A stretch of 64,000 nucleotides of DNA, from positions 1 through 64,000 of the forward strand of contig JAXLQJ010000018.1 of NCBI GenBank assembly GCA_046331705.1. Direction: 5' to 3'. This document shows positions 54,011-62,455 of this stretch, in pieces (positions within the stretch are counted from its first letter, which is position 1; the number at the start of each line of letters is the position of its first letter). The position numbers and the translations under genes are program-made. The notes beneath the pieces were generated by a model. It worked only from the letters and a program-made list of their open reading frames with translations. It had not been told where the DNA came from and searched no databases. This DNA is from JADJOY01 sp046331705 [NCBI: bacterium]. GTDB taxonomy: Bacteria > JADJOY01.

Positions 54011-55198
54011 TCACCTCGTGGGCCCGAGCACGAACACCGTGGACACGCTACCCGGTCCGCCGAGGGTGTGCGCCAGCCCGAGGTCCGCCTTCGGCACCTG
54101 CATCTTGCCTGCGCGGCCACGCACCTGATCGGCGATCTGGTTGATCATGCGCACGCCCGAGGCACCGATCGGATGGCCGCAGCTCTTGAGGCCGCCGCCG
54201 GTGTTCACCGGCAGGCGTCCGCCCAGCTTGGTGACGTTGTCGTGGACCAGCTCCCAGCCGCGGCCGCGCGGCGCGAGACCGAGGTCCTCGTAGTTGAGGA
54301 TCTCGGTGATCGTGAAGCAGTCGTGGCACTCGACCACGTCGAAGGCGCTGGCGGGATCGTCCACGCCGGCATCGGCGTACGCGGCGGCGGCCGCCGCGCG
54401 GGTCGCGTCGAACCCCAGGAAATCCCAGTCGGGCTTCATCTGCGCGCCGTAATAGCCGTTCGCCACGGCGAGGCCGATGCCGCGGATCGAGACCGGGTCC
54501 TTCACGTAGTCGCGAGCGCGATCGGCGCGGGCGAGAATCACCGCGGCGGCGCCGTCGGTGGTGGGGCAGCAATCGTAGAGCCGCAGGGGCTCGGCCACCG
54601 GGGCGGCCTTGCGCGCCGCCTCGGCGGTGATGGCCTTGCGGAAATGCGCCTTGGGATTGAGCGCGCCGTGCTCGTGGTTCTTGACCGCGACCTGGTCGAG
54701 CGTCCCCTCGTCGAGGCGATGCTGGTCGAGGTAGCGCGTCGCGAGCAGCGCGAACATGCCCGGCGCCGTGCGTCCCTTGCAGAGCAGCGGGTGCCCGCGC
54801 TCGACGTGCTGCGCCACCAGGCTGCCGCGCGAGGGCACGTCGCGCATCTTCTCGACGCCCACCGCGAGCGCCACGTCGAACGCACCCGAGGCCACCGCGA
54901 AGGCGGCGTTGCGCACCGCTTCCATGCCGGTGCAACAGAGATTCGAGACCCGCGTGACGGGGATGGGATAGAGGTGCAGCGCTTCGGCGACGCTGGTGCC
55001 CGAGGCCCCCTCGTAGCCCCACGCCATGGGCAGGTAGGTGCCGAGCCAGGCGGCCTGGACGTCGCGCAGCTCGATTCCCGCGTCCGCGACCGCCAGCGTC
55101 GTGGCCTCGGCCAGCATGTCGGTGAGGCTCTGGTGGAAGTTCTCGCCGAAGCGGATCGTGCCGCTGCCGATGATCGCCACGCGCCCGCCGATTCCCAT
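54011..55198 (-). CDS. Thiolase family protein (acetyl-CoA acetyltransferase-like)
   Basis: A 395-residue thiolase-superfamily enzyme of the SCP-x/archaeal type. The nucleophile is Cys88 in NLCCTGME; further motifs are ECHDCFTITE and GHPIGASG, so the active site looks complete, unlike the protein at 13787-14980. It could cleave or form 3-ketoacyl-CoA. It begins 16 bp after an HMG-CoA-synthase-like/DUF35 fusion on the same strand, an arrangement like the archaeal thiolase/HMG-CoA-synthase/DUF35 complex. Confidence 0.9.
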   Translation of the reverse strand: MGIGGRVAIIGSGTIRFGENFHQSLTDMLAEATTLAVADAGIELRDVQAAWLGTYLPMAWGYEGASGTSVAEALHLYPIPVTRVSNLCCTGMEAVRNAAFAVASGAFDVALAVGVEKMRDVPSRGSLVAQHVERGHPLLCKGRTAPGMFALLATRYLDQHRLDEGTLDQVAVKNHEHGALNPKAHFRKAITAEAARKAAPVAEPLRLYDCCPTTDGAAAVILARADRARDYVKDPVSIRGIGLAVANGYYGAQMKPDWDFLGFDATRAAAAAAYADAGVDDPASAFDVVECHDCFTITEILNYEDLGLAPRGRGWELVHDNVTKLGGRLPVNTGGGLKSCGHPIGASGVRMINQIADQVRGRAGKMQVPKADLGLAHTLGGPGSVSTVFVLGPTR

Positions 55199-55214
55199 CC
55201 GTCTCCTCGCTGGC

Positions 55215-56618
55215 TCAGGCCGTGACCGGACGCAGCTTCCAGCCGTAGTTCGGAAAGCCGCCGCCTTCGTGGATACGACGGAAGGTGAGCGCCACGCGCT
55301 GGCCGATGGCGACGCGAGAGCGATCCGCGTCCACCAGCTCGGCGTAGTAGCGCCCGCCGCCGTCGAGATCCGCGGCCACCATGATCGTGGGCGGATCGGG
55401 ATTCGGCACCAGGTGATCCGCGGTGAAGGTCACGATGGCGCCCGTCCGAGCCAACGCCACCTCGCCGAACTCGCGCCCGTCGCACGCGTGACAGACCGGC
55501 TTGGGCGGCAGCTCGATCGCGCCGCACGAGCGGCAGCGCGAGCCACGCCAGCGCACCAGCGCGCGCTCGTCGCGGGCGAGCACCGCCGGTGAGGTCCACG
55601 GATCGATGCGCTCGCCCTCGAGCCAGCCCTTGATCCGCAGGTATTGCGGATAGCGCGGGATCGCCCGCGACGGCGCCAGCGCCGCCGCCAGCCGCGCGGC
55701 GAGCGTGGGCGCTTCCTCGCCGGCGCGCACCAGCAGCGCCTCGGCGCCGGCCGATGCGCCGAGCACCAGCAACCAATCCCCCGGCTGACAGGCGGCCAGG
55801 CCGCGACCGAGCGCCAGCGCGAACGCGGCGGCGCCCCACGCGCCCACGGCATCGAGGGTGGCGTCGGGGACGATTCGATCGACCGGCACGCCCAGGCTCT
55901 TGCGCAGCGCTGGATCCGTGGCGCGATCGGGTGCGGCCAGCGCGAAGCGCACGTGCTGGGCGTCCAGCTGGTGCGCCGCGAGCACCCGCTTCGCGAGCGC
56001 CCGCATCGCCGCGGGCGAGCCGTGCTCCTGCGCGAACGGTCGATCGGCCTCGCCGGTGACGCGCTCGCCGCGGCGTCGCCAACGCTCGCGCGTGCCGCTC
56101 ACCAGCGACGCGTGAGCGACCACCTCGCCCAGCCGCGGCTCAGCGCCGAGAACGATCGCCACCCCGCCGTCCCCGAGCTGGCCTTCGTTGGCGCCGCCGG
56201 GCGCGGGGCTCTGCACCTCGGCCACGGCGACCAGCGCGCGCCCGCCGCGGCCGCGCACCGCATCGCATCCAGCACGCAGCGCCTGGGCACCCGAGCCCAG
56301 CGAGCCGGCGATCTCCGTCACCTCGACGGCCTCGACAGCGTCACACGCCACCGCCAGCTGATTGGCGTTGCCGCCGTCCTCGAGCGGCGCCGTGGTGGAC
56401 CCCAGGAATACCCGCACCAGCGCGTCGCTCGGCACCGCGCCGGTATCGAACGCGGCATCCACGGCGAGCGTGACGACGTCTTGATCGGGACCGGCGACCG
56501 CGCGCGTTCCCGCGCCGCCGGAGCCCCAGTTCTCACGCAGGAGCTGCCCCGAAAGCCGGCGGAGGGGGATGGCGAGGCCGAGCGCCTCGATGCCGACCGT
56601 CACGGATGCGCGACTCAT
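55215..56618 (-). CDS. HMG-CoA-synthase-like domain fused to DUF35, catalytic Cys lost
   Basis: A 467-residue fusion. Residues 1 to about 320 have the thiolase/KAS-III fold of HMG-CoA synthases; 335-467 are a DUF35 module with zinc-ribbon Cys362, 365, 376 and 379 and an OB fold. In true HMG-CoA synthases a segment like ACxxGT holds the nucleophile; here it reads EIAGSLGSGAQAL, with Gly105/Ser106 at that place. The catalytic His motif is also missing (FALAAP). The protein may be a non-catalytic scaffold or CoA-channelling partner for the adjacent thiolase. ATG 56618 has only a weak ribosome site. Confidence 0.82.
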   Translation of the reverse strand: MSRASVTVGIEALGLAIPLRRLSGQLLRENWGSGGAGTRAVAGPDQDVVTLAVDAAFDTGAVPSDALVRVFLGSTTAPLEDGGNANQLAVACDAVEAVEVTEIAGSLGSGAQALRAGCDAVRGRGGRALVAVAEVQSPAPGGANEGQLGDGGVAIVLGAEPRLGEVVAHASLVSGTRERWRRRGERVTGEADRPFAQEHGSPAAMRALAKRVLAAHQLDAQHVRFALAAPDRATDPALRKSLGVPVDRIVPDATLDAVGAWGAAAFALALGRGLAACQPGDWLLVLGASAGAEALLVRAGEEAPTLAARLAAALAPSRAIPRYPQYLRIKGWLEGERIDPWTSPAVLARDERALVRWRGSRCRSCGAIELPPKPVCHACDGREFGEVALARTGAIVTFTADHLVPNPDPPTIMVAADLDGGGRYYAELVDADRSRVAIGQRVALTFRRIHEGGGFPNYGWKLRPVTA

Positions 56619-56965
56619 TTTTTCTCGGTGTGCGGGGCGCCGCATCCTACCTTGCGCCAACGCCGATGGCTTCCCGGCTCGTCAGCCGGAGCGGGCGGAG
56701 GGCGAGGCAACGAATCCGCTGAGGGTCGGGTGACGAACCGGGGCCCCCACCGAGGACGCAGGCGGGCAGCGAGCGGCCTCATCGGAGCGGTCGCGCTTGC
56801 CGTCGCTGGCGCGATTCTCGTTCTGCAGAGCACGGCCCTCGCTCGCCGCCACGCCGGAGAAGCGGTGCGAACGACTCCTCGACCGCCGCCTCGGCAGCGC
56901 AGTGTCAGCTCGGCAGGCTCGTCAGCGCATATGCTCGAACCAGCGCCGAACGCCGGCGTTACCGC
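56619..56965. other. Divergent promoter region, no gene seen
   Basis: A 347-bp region between the leftward HMG-CoA-synthase/DUF35 gene and a rightward lipoprotein gene. An A-run just upstream of the leftward start and general GC-rich sequence are the only features. No palindrome of the operator families seen elsewhere in the window was found here. Confidence 0.4.
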
Positions 56966-57499
56966 ATGCCGCTCGCCCGCTCGCTCACGATCCCACCGCC
57001 CCCGCCGACACCCGGAGAGTCGCGGTCTCGACGCCGAGCGCGGCGCCGGGGAGCGACGCGCTGGGGTCGCCTGGTGGCGCTCGCGCTGCTCGCATCCGTC
57101 ACGGGCTGCTGGGCACGTCTCTACGCGAGCAAGGTGGCGCGCGCCGCGGCGTGGGAATCCGTCGCGCAGCTGAAACGGCATTTCCACTGGGCGCTCGACG
57201 GACGCCTCGCGACGGAGCAGTTCCAGACCTACGACTTCTTCTTCGTCGGCGGCGGGCAGTGGAAGCTCTGCGTCCTCGATCCGTCCGTCATCGACGAGGT
57301 GATCACGAAGAGTGCCCTCGAGGCTCGTCCCGACCGAACGCTTCCCAGCGCCGAGCGCGAGCGACCGGCGTGGTGGAGCGATCCCTCGAGCAGCACCGGC
57401 CGATACGCGGTGCGCTGCGCGAGCGAGGGGAACTACTGCCGCACACTCTGGTTCGATCCGATCCACCGCGTCGCGTTCCTCGAATGGACCGGCGGCTGA
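56966..57499 (+). CDS. Putative membrane-anchored protein, unknown function
   Basis: A 177-residue protein. The N-terminus is Pro- and Arg-rich, followed by a hydrophobic stretch and lipobox-like SVTGC near residue 48. The mature domain is rich in aromatic residues (HFHWALDGRL, TYDFFFVGGGQWKLC) with three Cys. I do not recognise it. The start is uncertain, since a long cationic segment precedes the signal sequence. Confidence 0.5.
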   Translation: MPLARSLTIPPPPPTPGESRSRRRARRRGATRWGRLVALALLASVTGCWARLYASKVARAAAWESVAQLKRHFHWALDGRLATEQFQTYDFFFVGGGQWKLCVLDPSVIDEVITKSALEARPDRTLPSAERERPAWWSDPSSSTGRYAVRCASEGNYCRTLWFDPIHRVAFLEWTGG

Positions 57500-57667
57500 A
57501 GCGCGGCTGGCCGTCGCGCCGGCGCCGAGGGCGACGAGCGGGATGGCGGCTGCTCCCGACTCGCGGTGGCCGCTGGAAACCAGTGCTGCGCTCGCGACCC
57601 GTCGCGAGACTGGTCCCCCGCACCGTCGCCTGGTAGACCACGACCCATCGCGTCCTTCGGGGGTTCG

Positions 57668-58216
57668 ATGAGCGTCGCACGATCGCTTCGTACCGCGTCA
57701 CGCGCCGAGCTGCGGCGGCGCATCGCCACTGGCCATCCGGTGGACCCAGCGGCCATCGAGGGCTGGGCGTATCGTGGCACCAGCTTGGGATTGCCGAAGC
57801 TGATCGAGGCGATCACCTGGAAGACCTTCCAGAAGACGTTCTGGCGCGAACCCGCGTCGGGGCGCTTGCTGGGCTGGAACGTGCGCCTCGAGCAGGATGG
57901 GGTCGACGCGCCCAGCCGACCCAAGCGCCGCGACGGCAAGCCCGTCACCGTCTGGCATTACGAGGTGCTGTCGCCCGCCGGGATCCGCACGCCGCCCGAC
58001 TTCGACCGCGGGCTCATCATCGACTACTCGCGGGGCCGAAATCCGCGCTTCGACACCATTCGCTTCTCCAAGGACCCGCTGGTCGCGCTGACGGAAGGCA
58101 GCGCCGACGAGCTGATCGGCGTGACGTATCTCTCGATCGCCGGGCTCTGCATCGAGACGCCGACGTATTTCACGTTGGAGCGGGAACACCGCATCGACTT
58201 CGTTCCGTACGAATGA
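57668..58216 (+). CDS. Conserved-looking protein upstream of GMC oxidoreductase, unknown
   Basis: A 182-residue protein that I do not recognise. It is basic and mostly soluble, with a beta-rich C-terminal half (DFDRGLIIDYSRG, ADELIGVTYLSIAG) and a nearly acidic end. ATG 57668 follows a GGGGG stretch. Its stop overlaps the next ATG (58213-58216), so it is the first gene of an operon with a small-subunit-like protein, a GMC oxidoreductase and glutathione peroxidase. It may be an accessory protein for the GMC enzyme. Confidence 0.6.
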   Translation: MSVARSLRTASRAELRRRIATGHPVDPAAIEGWAYRGTSLGLPKLIEAITWKTFQKTFWREPASGRLLGWNVRLEQDGVDAPSRPKRRDGKPVTVWHYEVLSPAGIRTPPDFDRGLIIDYSRGRNPRFDTIRFSKDPLVALTEGSADELIGVTYLSIAGLCIETPTYFTLEREHRIDFVPYE

Positions 58217-58677
58217 TGGATCTCGACCGCGTCGCCACCGAGCAGCGCCCCCCGGTGTGGAACCGGCTCTTCGGCTTCGAGCGGCGCTGGGCCGAGGCCC
58301 TCTTCGACGCCGTGCTCGGCATCGAGCCGCACGAGGGGGCGTCCGTGACGCTGCCCGCGTTCGAGTCGATCGATCGGACGGTGTTCTGGCGCTCCCTGGA
58401 ACGCGCGCCGGCGCCCTCGTTTCGCATCGGCCTGCGCGGCTTCGTCTATGCCCTCACGCTGCTGCCGCTCTTCGACGCGCGCTGGCGCAAGCCGTTCTTC
58501 CGACTGTCGCGCGCCGAGCGCCTCGCGGCGATCGAGCGCTTCGACCGCGACCCGCGCTACGCCATCCGCCAGATGCTCGCGGCGCTCAAGATGCTCGCCT
58601 GCTTCGCGTATTTCGATGCGCCCGCGGCGCGCGCGCCGTTCGAGCAACCGCCCGCCCCTGCCGGGAGCGAGACGTGA
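58213..58677 (+). CDS. Small-subunit-like protein of GMC oxidoreductase
   Basis: A 154-residue helical protein. The C-terminal part (DRDPRYAIRQMLAALKMLACFAYFDAP) resembles the small accessory protein often found just before GMC oxidoreductases, comparable to gluconate-dehydrogenase subunit 3. It overlaps the preceding gene by ATGA and the GMC gene by GTGA (58674-58677), a strong sign of complex formation. No Tat or other signal sequence is seen, so the complex is probably cytosolic or membrane-associated. Confidence 0.65.
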   Translation: MMDLDRVATEQRPPVWNRLFGFERRWAEALFDAVLGIEPHEGASVTLPAFESIDRTVFWRSLERAPAPSFRIGLRGFVYALTLLPLFDARWRKPFFRLSRAERLAAIERFDRDPRYAIRQMLAALKMLACFAYFDAPAARAPFEQPPAPAGSET

Positions 58678-60179
58678 GCGAGCTGGTGCATCTCGACGGA
58701 CGCGACGTGCGCGTGGCGCTGACCCTCACCGCCGACGTGGTGGTGGTCGGCAGCGGCCCCGCCGGCGCCACCGTGGCGCGCGCCCTCGGCGCAGCCGGCG
58801 TCGACGTGGCCGTGCTCGAGGAAGGCTTCGAGGCTCGTCCCGAGGATTTCGAGGCGAGCGGTGTGCGCGCGCTGGCACGGCTCTATCGCGACATGGGCAC
58901 CTCGATCGCGTTCGGCAAGGCCCCGATGCCGTTCCTGCAGGGGCGCGCGGTGGGCGGTACCTCGGTGGTGAATGGCGCCATCTGCTGGCGCTTCCCACGC
59001 GAGACCCTCGACGACTGGGCACGCACCGATCCCGCTCTCGCCGAGGCGCTGCCGTTCGACGAGATCGAGCGCGCCCAGGACGAGATCGACCAGCGCCTGG
59101 GCGTCGCCTCCACCGATCCCGCCATCGCCGGCCCCAAGAACCTGCTGCTCGGCACGGGCGCCGAGGCGTTGGGTGTCGCGCACCGTCCGATCCGCCGCAA
59201 CGTGGAAGGGTGCGTCGGCGCGGGTCGCTGCCTGCAAGGTTGCCCGCACGGCCACAAGCTCTCGATGGATCGCACCTTCCTGCGCGATGCCGTCGCCCAC
59301 GGCGCCCGGATCTACGCCGGCACCACCGCCAAGGCCGTCCACGTGGAGGGCGGACGCGCGGTCGCGGTACTGGCGGAGTCGGCGGCGGGGGCACGCGTCG
59401 GCGTGCGCGCCCGGCACGCGGTGGTGCTGGCGGCGAGCGCGATCCAGACCCCGTGTCTGTTGATCGCGAGCGGCCTTCGGCATGGACCCGTGGGACGGAA
59501 TCTGGCGGCCCACCCGGGCGTGTCGGTGACCGCGCGATTCGACGAGCCCGTGCGCAATCACCTCGGGGCCACCCAGGGGCACGAGGTCATCGGCTGGCGC
59601 GGCGAGGGGCTCAAGCTGGAGGCGCTCGGCTTCGATCTCTCGATCCTCGCCAGCCGCCTGCCGGGCGCGGGACGCGAGCTGGGGCGGCGAATCGCCGAGA
59701 TGGACCACTACGCGGTGTGGGGCGCGGCGCTGCGTGCGGGCGCCCGCGGCGACGTGAGCCCCGGCGTGGGACGCGCATCGGTGCGGTACTCGCTGACTCG
59801 CGAGGACGTGGCGCTCGCCCGCCGTGGCGTGCGGGTGCTCGCCGACACGTTCTTCGCCGCTGGCGCGCGCGAGGTCTATCCCGGCGTCGCGGGCTTCCCG
59901 CCAGTGCTCGGGGATCCGCGCGACGCCGCGACGATCGAGAGCGACGCACCGCTCGACGCCCGCGCCTACGCCATGTCCATGACGCATCTCTTCGGCACCG
60001 CGCGAATGGGCAGCGACCCGGCGCGCAGCGTGGTGCGCCCCGATTTCCGCCACCATCGGGTCGACGGCCTCTACGTTGTCGATTCGAGCGTCTTCCCCGG
60101 TAATCTGGGCGTGAACCCGCAGATCCCGATCATGGCCCTGGCGCGGCTCGCCGCCGATCGAATTCGGGCTCGATCGTGA
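58674..60179 (+). CDS. GMC family oxidoreductase
   Basis: A 501-residue FAD-dependent GMC oxidoreductase. GTG 58674 is fixed by the overlap with the preceding gene. Visible features are the dinucleotide motif VVVGSGPAGATVA, GRAVGGTSVVNGAICW, a Cys cluster CVGAGRCLQGCPHGHK as in cholesterol oxidase and long-chain alcohol oxidase relatives, and the C-terminal MTHLFGTARMG with SVFPGNLGVNPQIPIMALA. The catalytic His is the one in MTHLFG. Substrates in this subgroup are hydrophobic alcohols, so a steroid or long-chain alcohol is plausible. An oxidase would make hydrogen peroxide, which fits the glutathione peroxidase gene next in the operon. Confidence 0.88.
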   Translation: MSELVHLDGRDVRVALTLTADVVVVGSGPAGATVARALGAAGVDVAVLEEGFEARPEDFEASGVRALARLYRDMGTSIAFGKAPMPFLQGRAVGGTSVVNGAICWRFPRETLDDWARTDPALAEALPFDEIERAQDEIDQRLGVASTDPAIAGPKNLLLGTGAEALGVAHRPIRRNVEGCVGAGRCLQGCPHGHKLSMDRTFLRDAVAHGARIYAGTTAKAVHVEGGRAVAVLAESAAGARVGVRARHAVVLAASAIQTPCLLIASGLRHGPVGRNLAAHPGVSVTARFDEPVRNHLGATQGHEVIGWRGEGLKLEALGFDLSILASRLPGAGRELGRRIAEMDHYAVWGAALRAGARGDVSPGVGRASVRYSLTREDVALARRGVRVLADTFFAAGAREVYPGVAGFPPVLGDPRDAATIESDAPLDARAYAMSMTHLFGTARMGSDPARSVVRPDFRHHRVDGLYVVDSSVFPGNLGVNPQIPIMALARLAADRIRARS

Positions 60180-60193
60180 CGGAGACGAGATCC

Positions 60194-60793
60194 ATGACCG
60201 CACCGCGACACGCGCTTCGCCGAGCCGCTGTCGGCGCCTTCCTCTCGCTCGCCGGCTTCGCGGCGCTCGGGTCCGCGTTCCTCGCGCGCGCGAGCCACGC
60301 CGCCGAGCCCGTCCCCGCCGCCAGCTTCCACCAGCTCACGGCCAACTCGCTCGGCGGCGAAGCCGTGGCGTTCCAGCAATACGCCGGCAAGGTGGTGCTG
60401 GCGGTGAACGTCGCGAGCCAGTGCGGATTCACCCCCCAATACGCCGGCCTCGAGAAGCTCTTCGAGGAGCTGGCGCCGAAGGGGCTGGTCGTCCTCGGCT
60501 TCCCCAGCAACGAGTTCGGCGGACAGGAGCCAGGATCCGCCACCGAGATCCAGACCTTCTGCAAGAAGAACTACGGTGTCTCGTTTCCGATGTTCCAGAA
60601 GCTCGTCACCAAGCCCGGCCCCGAGCAATCGCCCGTCTACCGGTTCCTGACCGCGGGACGAGATGCGCCGAGCTGGAACTTCTGCAAGTACCTGGTGGGC
60701 AAGGACGGCAAGGTGATCTCGTTCTTCCCGAGCAAGGTGAAGCCCGAGGACCCCGAGCTGCGCAACGCGATCGACGCGGCGCTGGCCGGCTGA
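60194..60793 (+). CDS. Periplasmic glutathione peroxidase
   Basis: A 199-residue glutathione peroxidase-like enzyme with an N-terminal signal peptide (to about residue 38, ending ASHAA). The active-site Cys is in NVASQCGFTPQY, the Gln in FPSNEFGGQEPG, and the Trp in PSWNFCKYLVG, completing the usual tetrad. ATG 60194 has GGAG about ten bases upstream; a GTG at 60176 overlaps the GMC stop and is an alternative. It would reduce peroxides outside the cytoplasm, perhaps those produced by the GMC enzyme. Confidence 0.9.
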   Translation: MTAPRHALRRAAVGAFLSLAGFAALGSAFLARASHAAEPVPAASFHQLTANSLGGEAVAFQQYAGKVVLAVNVASQCGFTPQYAGLEKLFEELAPKGLVVLGFPSNEFGGQEPGSATEIQTFCKKNYGVSFPMFQKLVTKPGPEQSPVYRFLTAGRDAPSWNFCKYLVGKDGKVISFFPSKVKPEDPELRNAIDAALAG

Positions 60794-60901
60794 CGCCTCC
60801 CAACCAAGCTCTCCTCGGCACGGTGCGTCGCCGCCACCGCGCGCGTGGCGCCGCGGCCACCATCTGGCGCAGAATCCTCCTCGCCAACCGGAGGAGGCGC
60901 C

Positions 60902-61339
60902 ATGAATCCGCTCACCAGGACCGTTCCGCTCGCCGCCCTCGTCGTCAGCGTCGTGCTCGTCACGTCGTCCTGGGCCTCGGCAGCCACACCGGCGGGGGAA
61001 TCCGGGCTGGCTGCCGTCTATTCCACCAAGCTGCAGGGTCGCAAGACCGCCAGCGGCGAGCGTTACGATCGCAACCAGCTGACCACGGCCCATCCCAGCT
61101 TGCCGTTCGGCACGCGCGTGAAGGTGACCCGCGCGGACAACGGCAAGAGCGTGATCCTGCGCGTCAACGACCGCGGGCCGCGCGAGCCCGGTCGCATCGT
61201 CGACATCTCGAGCGCCGCCGCGCGCAGGATCGGCCTCGGCGCGCACCGCATGACCGAGGTGCGCGTGGAGGTCGTCGGCGCCGCGCCGACCGCGAGCACC
61301 AAGCACGTCGCGGTGGCCAAGCACCACCACGCGCCGTGA
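60902..61339 (+). CDS. RlpA-like septal ring lytic transglycosylase family protein
   Basis: A 145-residue exported protein with a signal peptide (ending near residue 28) and a double-psi beta-barrel RlpA domain. Motifs are ASGERYD, TAHPSLPFGTRVKVTR and VILRVNDRGP. It lacks the SPOR domain that classical RlpA has, and ends in a His-rich tail (AKHHHAP). RlpA proteins trim peptidoglycan glycan strands during division. ATG 60902 has GGAGG upstream. It converges on the TetR gene. Confidence 0.88.
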   Translation: MNPLTRTVPLAALVVSVVLVTSSWASAATPAGESGLAAVYSTKLQGRKTASGERYDRNQLTTAHPSLPFGTRVKVTRADNGKSVILRVNDRGPREPGRIVDISSAAARRIGLGAHRMTEVRVEVVGAAPTASTKHVAVAKHHHAP

Positions 61340-61384
61340 GCCGCGTCGCGCATCCCGGCTCGGCCCGGCGCGCCACGCGCCTGC

Positions 61385-62236
61385 TCATGCGGGTGCGCGG
61401 CGGCGCTGGCGCGCGCGGCCACGAGAACGTGGGCCGGCTGCGCGCGCGGCTCGTGTCGCCGTGGGCGGTGGCGCCAAGGACGATGGCTCGAGCACGCCCT
61501 CGGTGACCGCTCGCACCACGTTCACCATCGCCCGCACCGCCCGCGCCCGGTGCTCGGGGCCGTCGAGCCCGTTGCGCACCAGGTGTCGCACGATCGCCTC
61601 GTAGGCCGCCACGTATCCGCGGATCAGCCACGGGTCGGCGCGTTCGCGTCGCGCCAGCGATTGCTCGCGATGAACCACCGTGGCGATCCGCTCCACGGCC
61701 AGCTCGCGCGCGTCGGCGAGCGGTGAGCCGCGCTTCAGCGATTCGAGCCCGAAGAGCTCCCACAGCGCGCCGTTCGCGACGGCCAGCGCGATCTGCGATT
61801 CCAGAAGGCTCGCGAGGGACTCGAGCGAGAGCACCGAGCGCCGGCCATTCGTCGTGAGAATGCTCGCGACGCGCTCGCGCCATTCGGATTCGAGTGCCCG
61901 CAGCACGTCGTCCTTGCTTCGGAACTGCCGGTAGAACGTCGCCCTGCCGATGGCGGCGGCCTGCAGGATGTCCTCGACCCGGGTCTCCGCCACTCCATGG
62001 CGCACGAAGACCGCACCGGCGACGCGCATGATCTCCGCGCGCGCCGAGAAATCGCGGGGCGGACGTCCGATCCGACGCCGGCGCGCCGCTGGCGCGGGGC
62101 GATCTCGCGTGCCGGTCACGCCGCGCGCGGCGCGAGCGACGCCCTCCGCCTCGTCACGCCGCGGACGGGATCGGCGGCGCGCCGGACGCGACGCACCACT
62201 CGCACCGGCGCTCCCTCGCACGCGCTTCTGCCTCAT
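61385..62236 (-). CDS. TetR family transcriptional regulator
   Basis: A 283-residue TetR-type regulator. The helix-turn-helix lies around residues 68-115 (MRVAGAVFVRHGVAETRVEDI, AAIGRATFYRQF), after an unusually long Arg-rich, disordered N-terminal segment of about 60 residues. A later start would remove most of that. The ligand domain is helical and Ala-rich. A perfect 12-bp inverted repeat upstream (62266-62295) is its likely operator, and the gene is divergent from the PilZ kinase gene at 62456, which it may also control. Confidence 0.88.
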   Translation of the reverse strand: MRQKRVRGSAGASGASRPARRRSRPRRDEAEGVARAARGVTGTRDRPAPAARRRRIGRPPRDFSARAEIMRVAGAVFVRHGVAETRVEDILQAAAIGRATFYRQFRSKDDVLRALESEWRERVASILTTNGRRSVLSLESLASLLESQIALAVANGALWELFGLESLKRGSPLADARELAVERIATVVHREQSLARRERADPWLIRGYVAAYEAIVRHLVRNGLDGPEHRARAVRAMVNVVRAVTEGVLEPSSLAPPPTATRAARAAGPRSRGRARQRRRAPA

Positions 62237-62265
62237 GGCGCCAGAATGTCGCTCCGGGCCACGCA

Positions 62266-62295
62266 CGCAAAACGTCACCCGGATGACGTTTTGCG
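62266..62295. promoter_or_regulatory. Palindromic operator between TetR and PilZ-kinase genes
   Basis: Perfect 12-bp arms CGCAAAACGTCA and TGACGTTTTGCG, spaced by six bases, lie 29 bp upstream of the TetR start and 160 bp upstream of the kinase start. Length and symmetry are ideal for a TetR-dimer site. The TGACG core is shared with the TTGACGnnnCGTCAA family but the arms point the other way, so the two are probably different. Confidence 0.7.
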
Positions 62296-62455
62296 GCGCT
62301 CGCGGGCGACGACAGCGCGAGGCGCGCCCTTCCAATGCGCATCTTGTGGGACATCCTCGTCTCCCCGCCCGATTGGACCGATTCCTGCATTGCGCACGCC
62401 CCCCTCGTGATCCGACCTCGACCACGTCCCAGCTGCGAAGGGCACTCCGAGACCG

